From: Ruminococcus_C callidus
GTDB taxonomy: Bacteria; Bacillota; Clostridia; Oscillospirales; Ruminococcaceae
Length of the DNA: 64,000 nt
NCBI RefSeq assembly: GCF_049562855.1
Contig: NZ_CP186925.1
Span: 868,001-932,000, forward strand
Direction: 5' to 3'
Within the stretch, counting starts at the first letter, position 1; each line of letters starts with the position of its first letter. Below the pieces are notes generated by a model that saw nothing but the letters and a program-made list of their open reading frames with translations, made no database searches and was not told the DNA's origin. The position numbers were made by a program, and so were the translations under genes. Positions 40,652 to 48,858 of the stretch are shown here, one piece after another.

Positions 40652-41760
40652 ATGCAGAAGTCATTATTGTTGGCGGCGGCATCATTGGCTGTGCGGCAGC
40701 GTATAACCTTGCAAAAAATGGCGTTTCTGTCCTTGTGCTGGAGGGCAGCGAAAATATCGGCAACGGCGGCTCCACCCGCAACGGCGGCGGTGTTCGCCAG
40801 TCCGGACGTGATCCCAGAGAACTGCCGCTGGTGATGTACTCCATTGAGCACATCTGGCCGCAGCTTTCGGATATGCTGGATACCAACGTGGAATATTATC
40901 AGGAGGGCAATCTCCGTCTGGGCAGCACGCCCCAGCATCAGAAGATCCTGACAGGTCTGGCAGACAGTGCCGCTGCACACGGTGTCGATGTCCGCATGAT
41001 CACCGGCGACGAAGCCAGACGCATCAACCCGTACCTGTCTGAGGCAGTCACCTGTGCAAGCTGGTGTCCCACGGACGGTCACGCCAACCCGCTAATGGCG
41101 ACCATGGGCTATTATAAAATGGCACGCCGCCTGGGAGCACATTTCATCTCCGGCGAAAAGGTTGTGGAACTGCGGAAGATCAAAGGCGCGGCAAGACAGG
41201 TCGTCACAGCGTCCGGCAATGTCTATGAAGGCGACAAGATCATTCTGGCGGCAGGCTATGAGAGCCGTTTTATTGCCTCCACAGTAGGCATTGACGTGCC
41301 CATGCAGCAGGTGCTGCTGGAAACACTGGTCACAGAAGCAGTAGGTCCGATGTTCTGGCAGATGCTGGGTACCGCAGATGCAGACTTCTACGGACACCAG
41401 ACTGAGCATGGCTCTTTCGTATTCGGCTTGAACTCCGGCTTGGAACCGTATGCAAAGCCGGGTAAGCCGCTGTCGTCCAGCATTGCCGCTTCGGCAGCCT
41501 GCCGCGGTATCATGCATTATTTCCCTGATCTGGCAAACATCAAGGTCGTCCGGACGTGGGCTGGCTGGATGGACGCATGTGCCGACCATGTGCCGGTCAT
41601 CAGCAAGGTCGAGGAAGTGCCGGGACTGATTCTGGCATGCGGCTTTACCGGACATGGCTTCGGCATCTCGCCGGCAGTGGGACTGGTACTGTCACAGCTG
41701 GCAATGGAGCAGGAAACAGCAGTGGACTTGTCCGCACTGCGGTACGACCGTTTTCAGTAA
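40648..41760 (+). CDS. DadA-type FAD amino-acid dehydrogenase subunit (HcnC-like)
   Basis: This 370-residue flavoprotein of the glycine/D-amino-acid oxidase family starts with VGGGIIGCAAAYNLAKNG and ends with FTGHGFGISPAVG, the C-terminal FAD contact. It is the catalytic subunit that oxidises the amine carbon of an amino or imino acid. With the three preceding iron-sulfur/flavin genes it would form an alpha-beta-gamma-delta dehydrogenase like HcnABC or proline/hydroxyproline dehydrogenases. Candidate substrates are glycine, sarcosine, D-amino acids, proline or opines; the sequence alone does not decide. Last gene of the operon. Confidence 0.85.
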   Translation: MNAEVIIVGGGIIGCAAAYNLAKNGVSVLVLEGSENIGNGGSTRNGGGVRQSGRDPRELPLVMYSIEHIWPQLSDMLDTNVEYYQEGNLRLGSTPQHQKILTGLADSAAAHGVDVRMITGDEARRINPYLSEAVTCASWCPTDGHANPLMATMGYYKMARRLGAHFISGEKVVELRKIKGAARQVVTASGNVYEGDKIILAAGYESRFIASTVGIDVPMQQVLLETLVTEAVGPMFWQMLGTADADFYGHQTEHGSFVFGLNSGLEPYAKPGKPLSSSIAASAACRGIMHYFPDLANIKVVRTWAGWMDACADHVPVISKVEEVPGLILACGFTGHGFGISPAVGLVLSQLAMEQETAVDLSALRYDRFQ

Positions 41761-41771
41761 GGCAACACCGC
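41761..41771 (+). repeat. family B left-end fragment
   Basis: GGCAACACCGC directly after the stop codon of the DadA-type gene matches the outer end of B copies (compare 36941); the rest is absent. Confidence 0.4.
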
Positions 41772-41792
41772 AGTATTTTGCAGGTTCTGATT

Positions 41793-41884
41793 TTTACAAT
41801 TTTTCAGGTGTGTCATCTGCTATAATAGAGTACAGAAAGACAAAGATGTCGAATTTCGCGGAAATTCGGCATCTTTTCTTTTTT
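41793..41884 (+). promoter_or_regulatory. promoter-terminator leader of the PII gene (attenuator candidate)
   Basis: TTTTTACAATTTTTC, also seen at 37123, is followed by an extended -10, TGCTATAAT (41818-41826). Then comes a terminator: AAGATGTCGAATTTC / GAAATTCGGCATCTT with TTCTTTTTT. The gene starts 35 bp later with no further promoter. A weakly started 30-codon frame (ATG 41846 to TGA 41938) runs through the hairpin and overlaps the PII start. Confidence 0.6.
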
Positions 41885-41918
41885 GGGAAATTTTTTGTAA
41901 TCGTGGGAGGAATTCGTT

Positions 41919-42281
41919 ATGAAATTATCCAGAGTTGAGATCATCACCGGTATTTCCAAGATCGAGCCGCTGAAAAAGGCGTTGGGAAAATTCCACATCA
42001 CCGGCATGACGGTATATCAGGTGCTGGGCTGCGGTGTGCAGCACGGCACACAGGAATTTGAAGTGGAGGAGAAGAACAAGGAGATCAGCCTGCTGCCGAA
42101 AGAGGTTGTCATGATCGTTCTGCCCACTGAGGAACTGGACGGACTGCTGGAATTCGTCAAGAAAGAGCTGTACACCGGTCATATCGGCGACGGAAAAATT
42201 TTTGTTTCCGATGTGACAAATGTGGTTCGTGTCCGTACCGGCGAGGAGGGCGTTGATGCCCTGCTGTACGGGGAAAAATAA
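41919..42281 (+). CDS. PII-family nitrogen regulatory protein
   Basis: PII proteins sense 2-oxoglutarate and ATP/ADP and adjust nitrogen transport and metabolism. The 120-residue protein has the fold pattern: KLSRVEIITGISKIEPLKKAL, the T-loop region QVLGCGVQHGTQEFEVEEKN, and the C-terminal signature TGHIGDGKIFVSDVTNVVRVRTGEEG. The T-loop lacks the usual Tyr51 (RGAEY) motif, so uridylylation is not expected. It lies between the amino-acid dehydrogenase operon and an amino-acid permease, and probably controls one of them. GGGAGG precedes the start. Confidence 0.92.
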   Translation: MKLSRVEIITGISKIEPLKKALGKFHITGMTVYQVLGCGVQHGTQEFEVEEKNKEISLLPKEVVMIVLPTEELDGLLEFVKKELYTGHIGDGKIFVSDVTNVVRVRTGEEGVDALLYGEK

Positions 42282-42296
42282 GGGTGATACTGTAAA

Positions 42297-42469
42297 GGAA
42301 ACACTGAATAAAGCACGCCTGACGGCTTTGCACGCAATCTGCGTGCAGATTTTCCGTCATATTGCCCAGAAATCCCTTGCCAGACATACAGTCTGCCTGC
42401 GGAATTTCTGTGTAATCTGCCGAAAAATCTGACTACGCATCTTACGCACAAGCTTTATTCTGTGTTTCC
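42297..42469. repeat. family A element (173 bp) with TAAA duplication
   Basis: From GGAAACACTGAATAAAGC to GCTTTATTCTGTGTTTCC, flanked on both sides by TAAA, 15 bp after the PII stop and 30 bp before the permease start, so it lies inside a likely transcript. Confidence 0.9.
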
Positions 42470-42499
42470 TAAATAAGTGTTTGAAAAGAGTTGAGCGTA

Positions 42500-43975
42500 A
42501 TGCAAGAGAAAAAGTTGGGGCTGCCCAGTATTGTGGCAACCGGTGTGGGACTGATTATCGCCACAAGCTGTCTGCTTTCTATCGGGCAGGGAGCATCGAC
42601 CATTGGTCTGCCGTTTATCATTACAATGGCAATTGCCTGTGCTTTTAACATTCTGACTGCATTTTCAATTTGTGAACTGAATGCCCTGATGCCGAACCTG
42701 ACCGGCGGCATGGCACAGTATACACTGGCATGTTTCGGACCGTTTGTGTCCATTGTCATTACTGTGGGCGGTTATCTGACATGTCAGACAATCATGGGCA
42801 GTTCCGAAGCGGCAATGTTCGGCAATACCTTGAGCAATGTGCTGACAGGTGTGCCGATACCGGGATCTGTGTATTCCATTGTGCTGATCCTGATTCTGTT
42901 GGGACTGAACCTGTTCGGCGTGGATATGTTCGCCAAGGTGCAGAACATTGTGGCATACGGGCTGATCGGTTCGCTGCTGTTTCTGGGCATTATGGGAACG
43001 ATCAAGCTTGGCACCGGTCAGGTCGTGGAACAGCCGGCAGTGCTTTCCTCAAAGCCCGGTGATGTGTTCTCTCTGCTGGGACTGGCATTCTTCCTGTTTA
43101 TCGGGGTAGAGTTTATCGTGCCGATTTCCACACAGGTGAAGAACCCGCGGAAAAAGGTGCCGTTTGGCATGGTCATCAGTCTGGTTGCCATTCTGGTGAT
43201 GCAGATCTTCATGGTCATTGGTTTCAGCCACTACACCCCCTGGGACGAACTGGGTGTAAGCACTGTGCCGCATATCCTGTACGGTTCACTGCTGTACGGT
43301 AAGGTCGGCACGATCTGGATGACGGTGATCTCCCTGCTGGCTGTAATCAGCACGCTGAACACGGCGATGTTTTCCATTGCACAGATTTGTTCCGGTATGG
43401 CAAAGATCCAGCTGCTGCCTTCTGTTTTCATGCGGAAGAACAAGCGTGGAACACCTTATGTAGGACTGCTGCTGGTGGCTGCGGTAATGATTCTCATCAA
43501 CATCACCGGACTTTCCACCAGCGATCAGCTGACATTCCTGATTCTGACGGGCTGTACTTTCTGGATCTCCTCCTACATCATTCTGCATTTTGATGTGCTG
43601 ATTCTCCGGAAGCGTCTGCCGAAAGCCCCCAGAACTTTCAAGCTGCCCTTTGGCCCGCTGATTCCGATCATCGGTATTATCGGCAACGGCTTTATGATCT
43701 ACAATATTGACTCCAGCTGGGAAGTCAAAAAGCGGATCTATTTGATTTTCGTGATTACTGTTGCGATTTTGTCCGTCTACGCTGTGCTCTGGATCAAGTG
43801 TGTGATGAAGCGACCGATGTTCAAGGCGTATCAGATCAAGGAAGTTATGGCAATGGAATCGGATCTGTATCAGATCAACTACAATCCCGACGTTGCCAAG
43901 AAGCTGCATCTGGATGCAAAACCGGAAATCGAAAGCATGCCAGCAGATGTCAACACCGGTACTCGTCCGGAATAA
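42500..43975 (+). CDS. APC-family amino-acid permease
   Basis: This 491-residue protein with about 12 spans starts MQEKKLGLPSIVATGVGLIIATSCLLSIGQGAS, the glycine-rich TM1 of APC transporters. It continues with SICELNALMPNLTGGMAQYTLACFGP (TM2-3) and FIGVEFIVPISTQVKNPRKKVPFGM near 200. It has a cytoplasmic tail of about 50 residues. It probably imports the amino acid oxidised by the upstream dehydrogenase and may be a PII target. I take ATG 42500; TTG 42491 is an alternative and the RBS is weak, possibly because a family A element replaced the native upstream sequence. Confidence 0.88.
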   Translation: MQEKKLGLPSIVATGVGLIIATSCLLSIGQGASTIGLPFIITMAIACAFNILTAFSICELNALMPNLTGGMAQYTLACFGPFVSIVITVGGYLTCQTIMGSSEAAMFGNTLSNVLTGVPIPGSVYSIVLILILLGLNLFGVDMFAKVQNIVAYGLIGSLLFLGIMGTIKLGTGQVVEQPAVLSSKPGDVFSLLGLAFFLFIGVEFIVPISTQVKNPRKKVPFGMVISLVAILVMQIFMVIGFSHYTPWDELGVSTVPHILYGSLLYGKVGTIWMTVISLLAVISTLNTAMFSIAQICSGMAKIQLLPSVFMRKNKRGTPYVGLLLVAAVMILINITGLSTSDQLTFLILTGCTFWISSYIILHFDVLILRKRLPKAPRTFKLPFGPLIPIIGIIGNGFMIYNIDSSWEVKKRIYLIFVITVAILSVYAVLWIKCVMKRPMFKAYQIKEVMAMESDLYQINYNPDVAKKLHLDAKPEIESMPADVNTGTRPE

Positions 43976-43992
43976 TATTGAATAATTTCTAA

Positions 43993-44038
43993 GGCAGTAC
44001 CGCACAAAGTCGCCAGACGCTCTTTGTGCGGTATTGCT
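43993..44038. repeat. family B mini-element (46 bp), CTAA duplication
   Basis: GGCAGTACCGCACAAAG and CTTTGTGCGGTATTGCT form a hairpin, with CTAA on both sides. Confidence 0.83.
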
Positions 44039-44040
44039 CT

Positions 44041-44084
44041 AAAACCGGCTGTCGCAGAGAAAATACTGCGGCAGCCGGTTTTTT
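44041..44084 (+). terminator. intrinsic terminator after the permease
   Basis: AAAACCGGCTGTCGCAG pairs with CTGCGGCAGCCGGTTTT, followed by more T. Confidence 0.88.
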
Positions 44085-44130
44085 GCGGTATTGTCCAAAA
44101 AGGTTCACGAAAAAACGCTTTTTCGCCTAC

Positions 44131-44159
44131 TTGCAAAAAAGTCGGTTTTGTATTATAAT
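44131..44159 (+). promoter_or_regulatory. stranded promoter, probably of the araC-type gene
   Basis: TTGCAA (44131-44136) and TATAAT (44154-44159) with a 17-bp spacer. The next 1.5 kb is mobile DNA inserted at TTGA (44166-44169). Removing it would place the AraC-type gene about 70 bp downstream of the start site. Confidence 0.7.
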
Positions 44160-44479
44160 AGAGAATTGAGGCAATACCGCACAAAGAGCGTCAGGCGACC
44201 TTTGCACGCCATCTGCTTGCAAATTTCCCTTCAGAGCCTGTTTCGTATCTTCTCGCACGCATCTTGCGTGCATATTTTCCGAGATATTTCGGGAAAATAC
44301 TCGAAAATCCACAAAGGATTTTCTCCGTTTTTCCCTTCATCTCTCAAAAAATCTGACGACGCAATCTGCATACGTCAGATACGAAACAGACTCTCATATT
44401 TCACAAAAATGCTCGTGAATACATCAAGTATTCACTCCGCTTTTTGTTTCATCTGACGAAAAATTTGACGACGTGTATG

Positions 44480-45627
44480 TGTTAAAATGAGGTGAGCCAA
44501 AAAAAGAAGAAATTCCAGCCGAGATATGGTATAATGAATTTACCACAAAACAAAACACCAACTCGGAGGAATTTCTAATGAATATTATAGCACAAGAAGC
44601 AAAGAAACGTCAAGCGGTAGTAAAGCTTGCAAATAGAAAAGGAAAAAGTTATGCAAGCCGAAAATATGGAGTAAGCTTGTCAAGCGTAAAACGATGGTGC
44701 AAAAGGTATGATGGCACATGGCAGTCACTTGCGGAGAAATCACACAGACCACACAGTCATCCAAAACGCCATACAGCAAGCGAGGAACAGCTGATATTAA
44801 AATGCTTTCAAGAGAAATTTCTGAGATATGGCTGGGATGGTGTGTATGATGAAGCAATCAAAAAGGGATACACACGCAGTTTCAGCGGCATGGTATATGC
44901 AGCGAAGCGAATGGGATTAGGGGGAAGAGCCACAGATAAAAAGCCGCCCAGAAAGCATGACCGACGTTATCCTGAGCTTCTTGTTCCGGGGAAAAAGGTT
45001 CAGATAGATGTAAAAGAAGTACCATATCATTGCCTTAGGGGTGCATTAAAGCGTGATGGAAAGCATCTGTATCAATGGACAGCGATAGATGAATGTACAA
45101 GAATACGCTTCATATACGGCTTTGAAGAGCATACGCCCGAAAATACAGTAAAGTTCTTCAAAATGCTTCAAAAGGTATTTCCGTTTAAAATACAGACGAT
45201 TCAAACAGACAATGGAACAGAGTTTACTTACAAATACATAAGTGATACCGAAGAATGTCCATTTGACAAAGCATTAAAAGAAGCGGGAATAGAGCATAAG
45301 CTTATTCCACCAAGAACGCCTTGGCATAATGGCAAGGTTGAACGAAGTCACAGAAATGATCAGAGATATTTTTATGATTGGGAGCATTTTAGAAGTCTTG
45401 AGGAATTTAATGATAAACTGCATAAACATCTTTTATGGAGTAATAGAAAATCCATGAGAACACTTGGAAGAAAAAGTCCTGTTCAGCTTTTGAAAGAGAA
45501 GCTGAAGGCGTGATCGCCGTTTTATGAAATCCTTTTTCATTCCGCTACGCTCCACTTCAAAGAATTTCATAAAACATTGTACCTTATCTCTGGCATCTTT
45601 TCATCCAATGGGTCACATCTATTGACA
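44480..45627 (+). mobile_element. IS481-like insertion sequence
   Basis: The proposed ends TGTTAAAATGAGGTGAGCC (left) and the complement of the right end TGTCAATAGATGTGACCCA are imperfect inverted repeats starting TGT, as in IS481-group elements. A 25-bp copy of the target flanks the insert with a few extra bases on each side, so the exact ends are uncertain. The element is visibly richer in A/T than its neighbours. Confidence 0.75.
44578..45513 (+). CDS. DDE transposase, IS481-like
   Basis: This 311-residue transposase has an N-terminal helix-turn-helix (ASRKYGVSLSSVKRWCKRY near 27) and a retroviral-integrase-type DDE domain. The catalytic residues are Asp in VQIDVKE near 143, Asp in IQTDNGTEF near 222 and Glu in HNGKVERSHRND near 255. 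It appears intact. Codon choice (AAA, AGA, ATA) differs from surrounding genes, which fits recent arrival. A hairpin TTTTATGAAAT / ATTTCATAAAA lies just after the stop. Confidence 0.9.
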   Translation: MNIIAQEAKKRQAVVKLANRKGKSYASRKYGVSLSSVKRWCKRYDGTWQSLAEKSHRPHSHPKRHTASEEQLILKCFQEKFLRYGWDGVYDEAIKKGYTRSFSGMVYAAKRMGLGGRATDKKPPRKHDRRYPELLVPGKKVQIDVKEVPYHCLRGALKRDGKHLYQWTAIDECTRIRFIYGFEEHTPENTVKFFKMLQKVFPFKIQTIQTDNGTEFTYKYISDTEECPFDKALKEAGIEHKLIPPRTPWHNGKVERSHRNDQRYFYDWEHFRSLEEFNDKLHKHLLWSNRKSMRTLGRKSPVQLLKEKLKA

Positions 45628-45763
45628 ACGCAGATCATCTGACGAAAAATTTGACGACGCATCTGTCGCACAATCTTTGTGCGGTATTGCCTTGAAGAAG
45701 CAAGGGCAGTCCTGCACAAGGCACGCCTGTCAAGTCTGCCCGAAAAATGGGAAGTGGACCGCA

Positions 45764-46594
45764 ATGGAACAACAGATTTATATGACACCCAAGCAACCAT
45801 TTTTTGTGACATCATCGAGAGCATACGCAAAGTTTATTTTAAATCGGTACGGCATTGTGCACTTTTATCAGTGCTTTACGGGAACGGAACCCCGCTATGC
45901 TGTACCGGACGGCTGTGTGGACATGGTATTTTGCTGTGATCCTAAGCAGCCTTACGCAGAGATCTGCGGCACTGTTCTGGCTCCGCAGGCAGTTCTGCTG
46001 CACTCCGATACCTGCTATTTCGGCGTGCGGTTTTTGCCGGGGTACAATCCGGTTCTGGGAAGTTCGGAGATCATGTCCCAGCTGGTGAATCATCAGATCC
46101 CGCTGGACGAGTTGATTCAGGATCGCCGCATGCTGGAGGGAATCTGCGGCACAACCGATTTCCGCAAACAGATTCGGGCATTCATGCGTTCCTACATGAA
46201 CATTTATCGTCGTGCCTGTCCCATGGAACACAGCAACCTGCTGGTGCTCCATTCATTCAACCTGCTGATCCGCTCTGCCGGCAGCATTTCCATTGAACAG
46301 CTGGCAGAGGACACCGGTTATACTGCACGGTATATTGACCGCTGCTTCCGCAATGAAACGGGTCTGAGTCCGAAGCAGCTTGCCAAAATTGTACGGTTTC
46401 AGGCGGCGGTTTCTGCCCTGAACCAGAATCAGCACAAGGGGCGTTCTTTAACGGAAATTGCCGCAGATCTGGGATATTTTGATCAGTCGCACTTTGTGCA
46501 TGACTTCAAAGCCTATACCGGTCTGACACCGAAAAAATACCAGAAGCTGCTGCTGCACGATTCCTTTGAGGAAAAACTGCGAATCGTGCAGTGA
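45764..46594 (+). CDS. AraC-family transcriptional regulator
   Basis: This 276-residue protein has an N-terminal sensing region (VPDGCVDMVFCCD and VLLHSDTCYFGVRFLPG, as in DUF6597-type regulators) and a C-terminal double helix-turn-helix (SIEQLAEDTGYTARYIDRCFRNETG and SLTEIAADLGYFDQSHFVHDF). I start it at ATG 45764 because the upstream in-frame codons fall in the element sequence. The target is unknown. Its native promoter seems to lie on the far side of the mobile insertion. Confidence 0.88.
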   Translation: MEQQIYMTPKQPFFVTSSRAYAKFILNRYGIVHFYQCFTGTEPRYAVPDGCVDMVFCCDPKQPYAEICGTVLAPQAVLLHSDTCYFGVRFLPGYNPVLGSSEIMSQLVNHQIPLDELIQDRRMLEGICGTTDFRKQIRAFMRSYMNIYRRACPMEHSNLLVLHSFNLLIRSAGSISIEQLAEDTGYTARYIDRCFRNETGLSPKQLAKIVRFQAAVSALNQNQHKGRSLTEIAADLGYFDQSHFVHDFKAYTGLTPKKYQKLLLHDSFEEKLRIVQ

Positions 46595-46603
46595 AAAACG
46601 AAA

Positions 46604-46641
46604 AACAACACCGCATAAATAGTTATGCGGTGTTGCTTTTT
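46604..46641. terminator. bidirectional terminator between araC-type and kinase genes
   Basis: AAAAACAACACCGCATAA and TTATGCGGTGTTGCTTTTT pair; the genes are convergent. Confidence 0.85.
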
Positions 46642-47917
46642 ATATAGACTTTCCGGAACCTTGCAGTTTTTCCGGATTAGAATCATATAGGATGATATTG
46701 ATCTCGAACCAGTCTTTTTCCGGAACGATCCACATTTTCCCGTGATGTCGCCGAACGATTTCCTGTACGCTTTTCAGTCCTAGTCCGTGGTTGATCTTGT
46801 CCGACTTGTGTGTGCCGTTTTTAGGTACAATATTGCTGTTGAAACGGTTTCCGACCTGTAGTTGCAGGGCACCGAACCGTTCTTTCATTTTCAGTGTGAT
46901 TTTTTGATTTTCTTTCGGAGTCACCAATGCAGTGGCTTCAATGGCATTGTCCAGCAAGTTGCCCAGCAGTACATTCAAATCAAAAATGGGATATGTCAGC
47001 TGATCCGGCAGCTGTACGTCTACTTCCAGTGCAACGCCGTCTGTCCGCAGCGGCAGAAGCTTGTAGTTCAGAATACTGTTGATGGCTTCATGCTGGGTGT
47101 AGGTGATGCTCTGGGTCAGATCCAGATTATCCTCCAGATCGTTGATATACGTGTACATTCCCTTCATGTCGTTGGTTTCCAGAAAATGCTTGATCTGGAA
47201 TAAGTGGTTTTTCATGTCATGCCGTAAAAACCGCAGCCGCATCTGGCTCTTCTGCATGAATTGCAGCTGTTGCTGATAGGCTTTGTTTTGCTTTTCAATC
47301 AGCAGTGCGGTGTGACGCTCCTGCATCAGGTGAATCATGCGGTCATAGAGGGAAAAGACACTGACATTGATCAGCAGAAGGACAATGGCAGCCACCAAGG
47401 AACGCCATGAAAGTGTGCGGGCAATGTAGTGTGCCAGAAGGATACTGCCCAAGGGAATGAAAATGGCGGTAAAAACATAAAATATGTTTAGCCGCGGAAT
47501 GACATCGCTTTTGTACAGATGAAAGTGCAGGCTCATGCGTGCAATGATCAGCATGAGAAGTGAGGCAGCGAATCCGCTGGTGAAGAACAGGGTATACTCG
47601 CACCAGATCGAGATCGTGGTACAGAGAATATCTGCTGCCATGCTGATGATATAAATGGAAACAGTTGCAAGGATCCGGTGTGCCCATGTGGTCGGATAGA
47701 GCAGGGTAATGCAGAAAAACAGGAGAATATTGCTGAGAACATTTATCACAATATTGTGAAACAAGATAAAACAGCCGCTGTTCAGCAAAAAATATCCGAT
47801 ATACGCCAGGATCTCTGTCCGTTTCCGGCTGGGGTCCTTTTGAAACAGCAGTTGAGAAAACTGATAGACTGCGTAAATGTGGAAAATATTAGAAATGATC
47901 GTGATATACTGTTTCAT
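46640..47917 (-). CDS. AgrC-like GHKL sensor histidine kinase
   Basis: This 425-residue protein has six or so N-terminal membrane spans (to about 190), a short coiled linker (MQERHTALLIEKQNKAYQQQLQFMQ), the phospho-acceptor motif FLRHDMKNHLFQIKHFL near 230, and a GHKL ATPase domain with LGNLLDNAIEA near 328 and INHGLGLKSVQEIV near 385. This is the architecture of peptide-pheromone receptors such as AgrC, but no agrD- or agrB-like gene is visible nearby. ATG 47917 is 5 bp after the response regulator stop, with AAGGG upstream. It is transcribed after the regulator gene. Confidence 0.88.
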   Translation of the reverse strand: MKQYITIISNIFHIYAVYQFSQLLFQKDPSRKRTEILAYIGYFLLNSGCFILFHNIVINVLSNILLFFCITLLYPTTWAHRILATVSIYIISMAADILCTTISIWCEYTLFFTSGFAASLLMLIIARMSLHFHLYKSDVIPRLNIFYVFTAIFIPLGSILLAHYIARTLSWRSLVAAIVLLLINVSVFSLYDRMIHLMQERHTALLIEKQNKAYQQQLQFMQKSQMRLRFLRHDMKNHLFQIKHFLETNDMKGMYTYINDLEDNLDLTQSITYTQHEAINSILNYKLLPLRTDGVALEVDVQLPDQLTYPIFDLNVLLGNLLDNAIEATALVTPKENQKITLKMKERFGALQLQVGNRFNSNIVPKNGTHKSDKINHGLGLKSVQEIVRRHHGKMWIVPEKDWFEINIILYDSNPEKLQGSGKSI

Positions 47918-47922
47918 GGCAC

Positions 47923-48696
47923 TTAGCCCTTCATGAGCCACTGCTCTACCAGCGGCTGATAGGCTCTGCTAATAGGGAGCTGTTCATGAGAACTGCCCTG
48001 CAAAAAGACGGTGTTGGAGGAAATATGGTCGATATAGTCCGGATTGACCAGATAGGACTTGTGGATCTGGATAAATGAACTGAAGCAGGGCTCCTGCTGT
48101 ACTTCTGACAGCTTTCCGTAAAAGGAGATGCGGGAATCCGTAGTTTGCAGATACACCTTTCTTCCGCAGCTGTTCAGATAGCGAATATGGGACACCTGCA
48201 CATGCACCAGAGATTTGTTGCTGGTACATTTGAAGATGCGGCGGGAAATGTCCCGATAATACAGCATATCGTCCAGAGCACGGGCAATTTTCTGAAAAGT
48301 GACCGGCTTTTGCACAAATGCTGCCGGACGAATAGGAATGGCATGGATGGCATAATTTTCATGAGATGTCACATATATAATGTCAAAATTCTGATGTCCC
48401 AGTATGTGTCGCAAGTACGTGCCCAGTGCCAGTCCGTCAGAGCACCGTTCCCGTACAGCATAGCTGTCAGAGAAAAGTCTGGCGATGTTGTTTTCACCGG
48501 AAAAGTCAATGTCCATAAAAACAACATCATAGCGTTTGCCACTCAGATCGGTGTTGTACAGCGTGCGGCAGTCGGTGTAAATGTCCGGTGCATCCATGTC
48601 CACGTTTTTTTGTGTACTGTATTGCAAAAGGCATTCTCGAATCTGCTGACAGACATACAGTTCATCGTCTGCAATAGCAATTTTCATTGGAACCAT
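47923..48696 (-). CDS. AgrA/LytR-type response regulator
   Basis: The 257-residue protein has a receiver domain (acidic pair IADDE near 9, phospho-Asp in VVFMDIDFSG near 52, Lys in AAFVQKPVTF near 115) and a C-terminal LytTR DNA-binding domain (VSHIRYLNSCGRKVYLQT near 165, FIQIHKSYLVNPDYI near 205). It pairs with the GHKL kinase encoded next. ATG 48696 is 13 nt from AGGAGG, longer than ideal. LytTR sites (imperfect direct repeats) were not recognised upstream. Confidence 0.9.
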   Translation of the reverse strand: MVPMKIAIADDELYVCQQIRECLLQYSTQKNVDMDAPDIYTDCRTLYNTDLSGKRYDVVFMDIDFSGENNIARLFSDSYAVRERCSDGLALGTYLRHILGHQNFDIIYVTSHENYAIHAIPIRPAAFVQKPVTFQKIARALDDMLYYRDISRRIFKCTSNKSLVHVQVSHIRYLNSCGRKVYLQTTDSRISFYGKLSEVQQEPCFSSFIQIHKSYLVNPDYIDHISSNTVFLQGSSHEQLPISRAYQPLVEQWLMKG

Positions 48697-48725
48697 GTGA
48701 TTGGATAGACCTCCTGTTCTGTGTG

Positions 48726-48858
48726 CAATACTGTACAGGATCCCGCATGGCGGCTCTGTGCAGTGTTGCTTATGGAATCTCTGAATTTGACAATGTGTGT
48801 TGCAGGCAATGCCGCACGAATGTCTGCCTGTCGGCTTTACGCACGGTCAGTTTGCCTA
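48726..48858. repeat. degenerate A/B element remnants
   Basis: GCAATACTGTACAG...CTGTGCAGTGTTGC (48726-48769) and GGCAATGCCGCAC... to ...TTTGCC (48808-48857) look like eroded mini-elements, with several mismatches in the stems. Low certainty. Confidence 0.4.

Larger units (their letters stand above)
44170..45691. repeat. B+D composite element split by an insertion sequence
   Basis: The left part (44170-44473) and right part (45635-45691) together reproduce the 335-bp composite seen at 33665 and 53916. The outer flanks are TTGA on both sides. At the break, the 25 bp TCATCTGACG...GACGACG is present twice (44449-44473 and 45635-45659). Confidence 0.85.

Noticed and set aside
46640..48696. A complete agr-type quorum-sensing locus
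   Set aside because: The kinase and regulator are AgrC/AgrA-like, but no agrB-like membrane protease and no credible pheromone precursor ORF were found around them.
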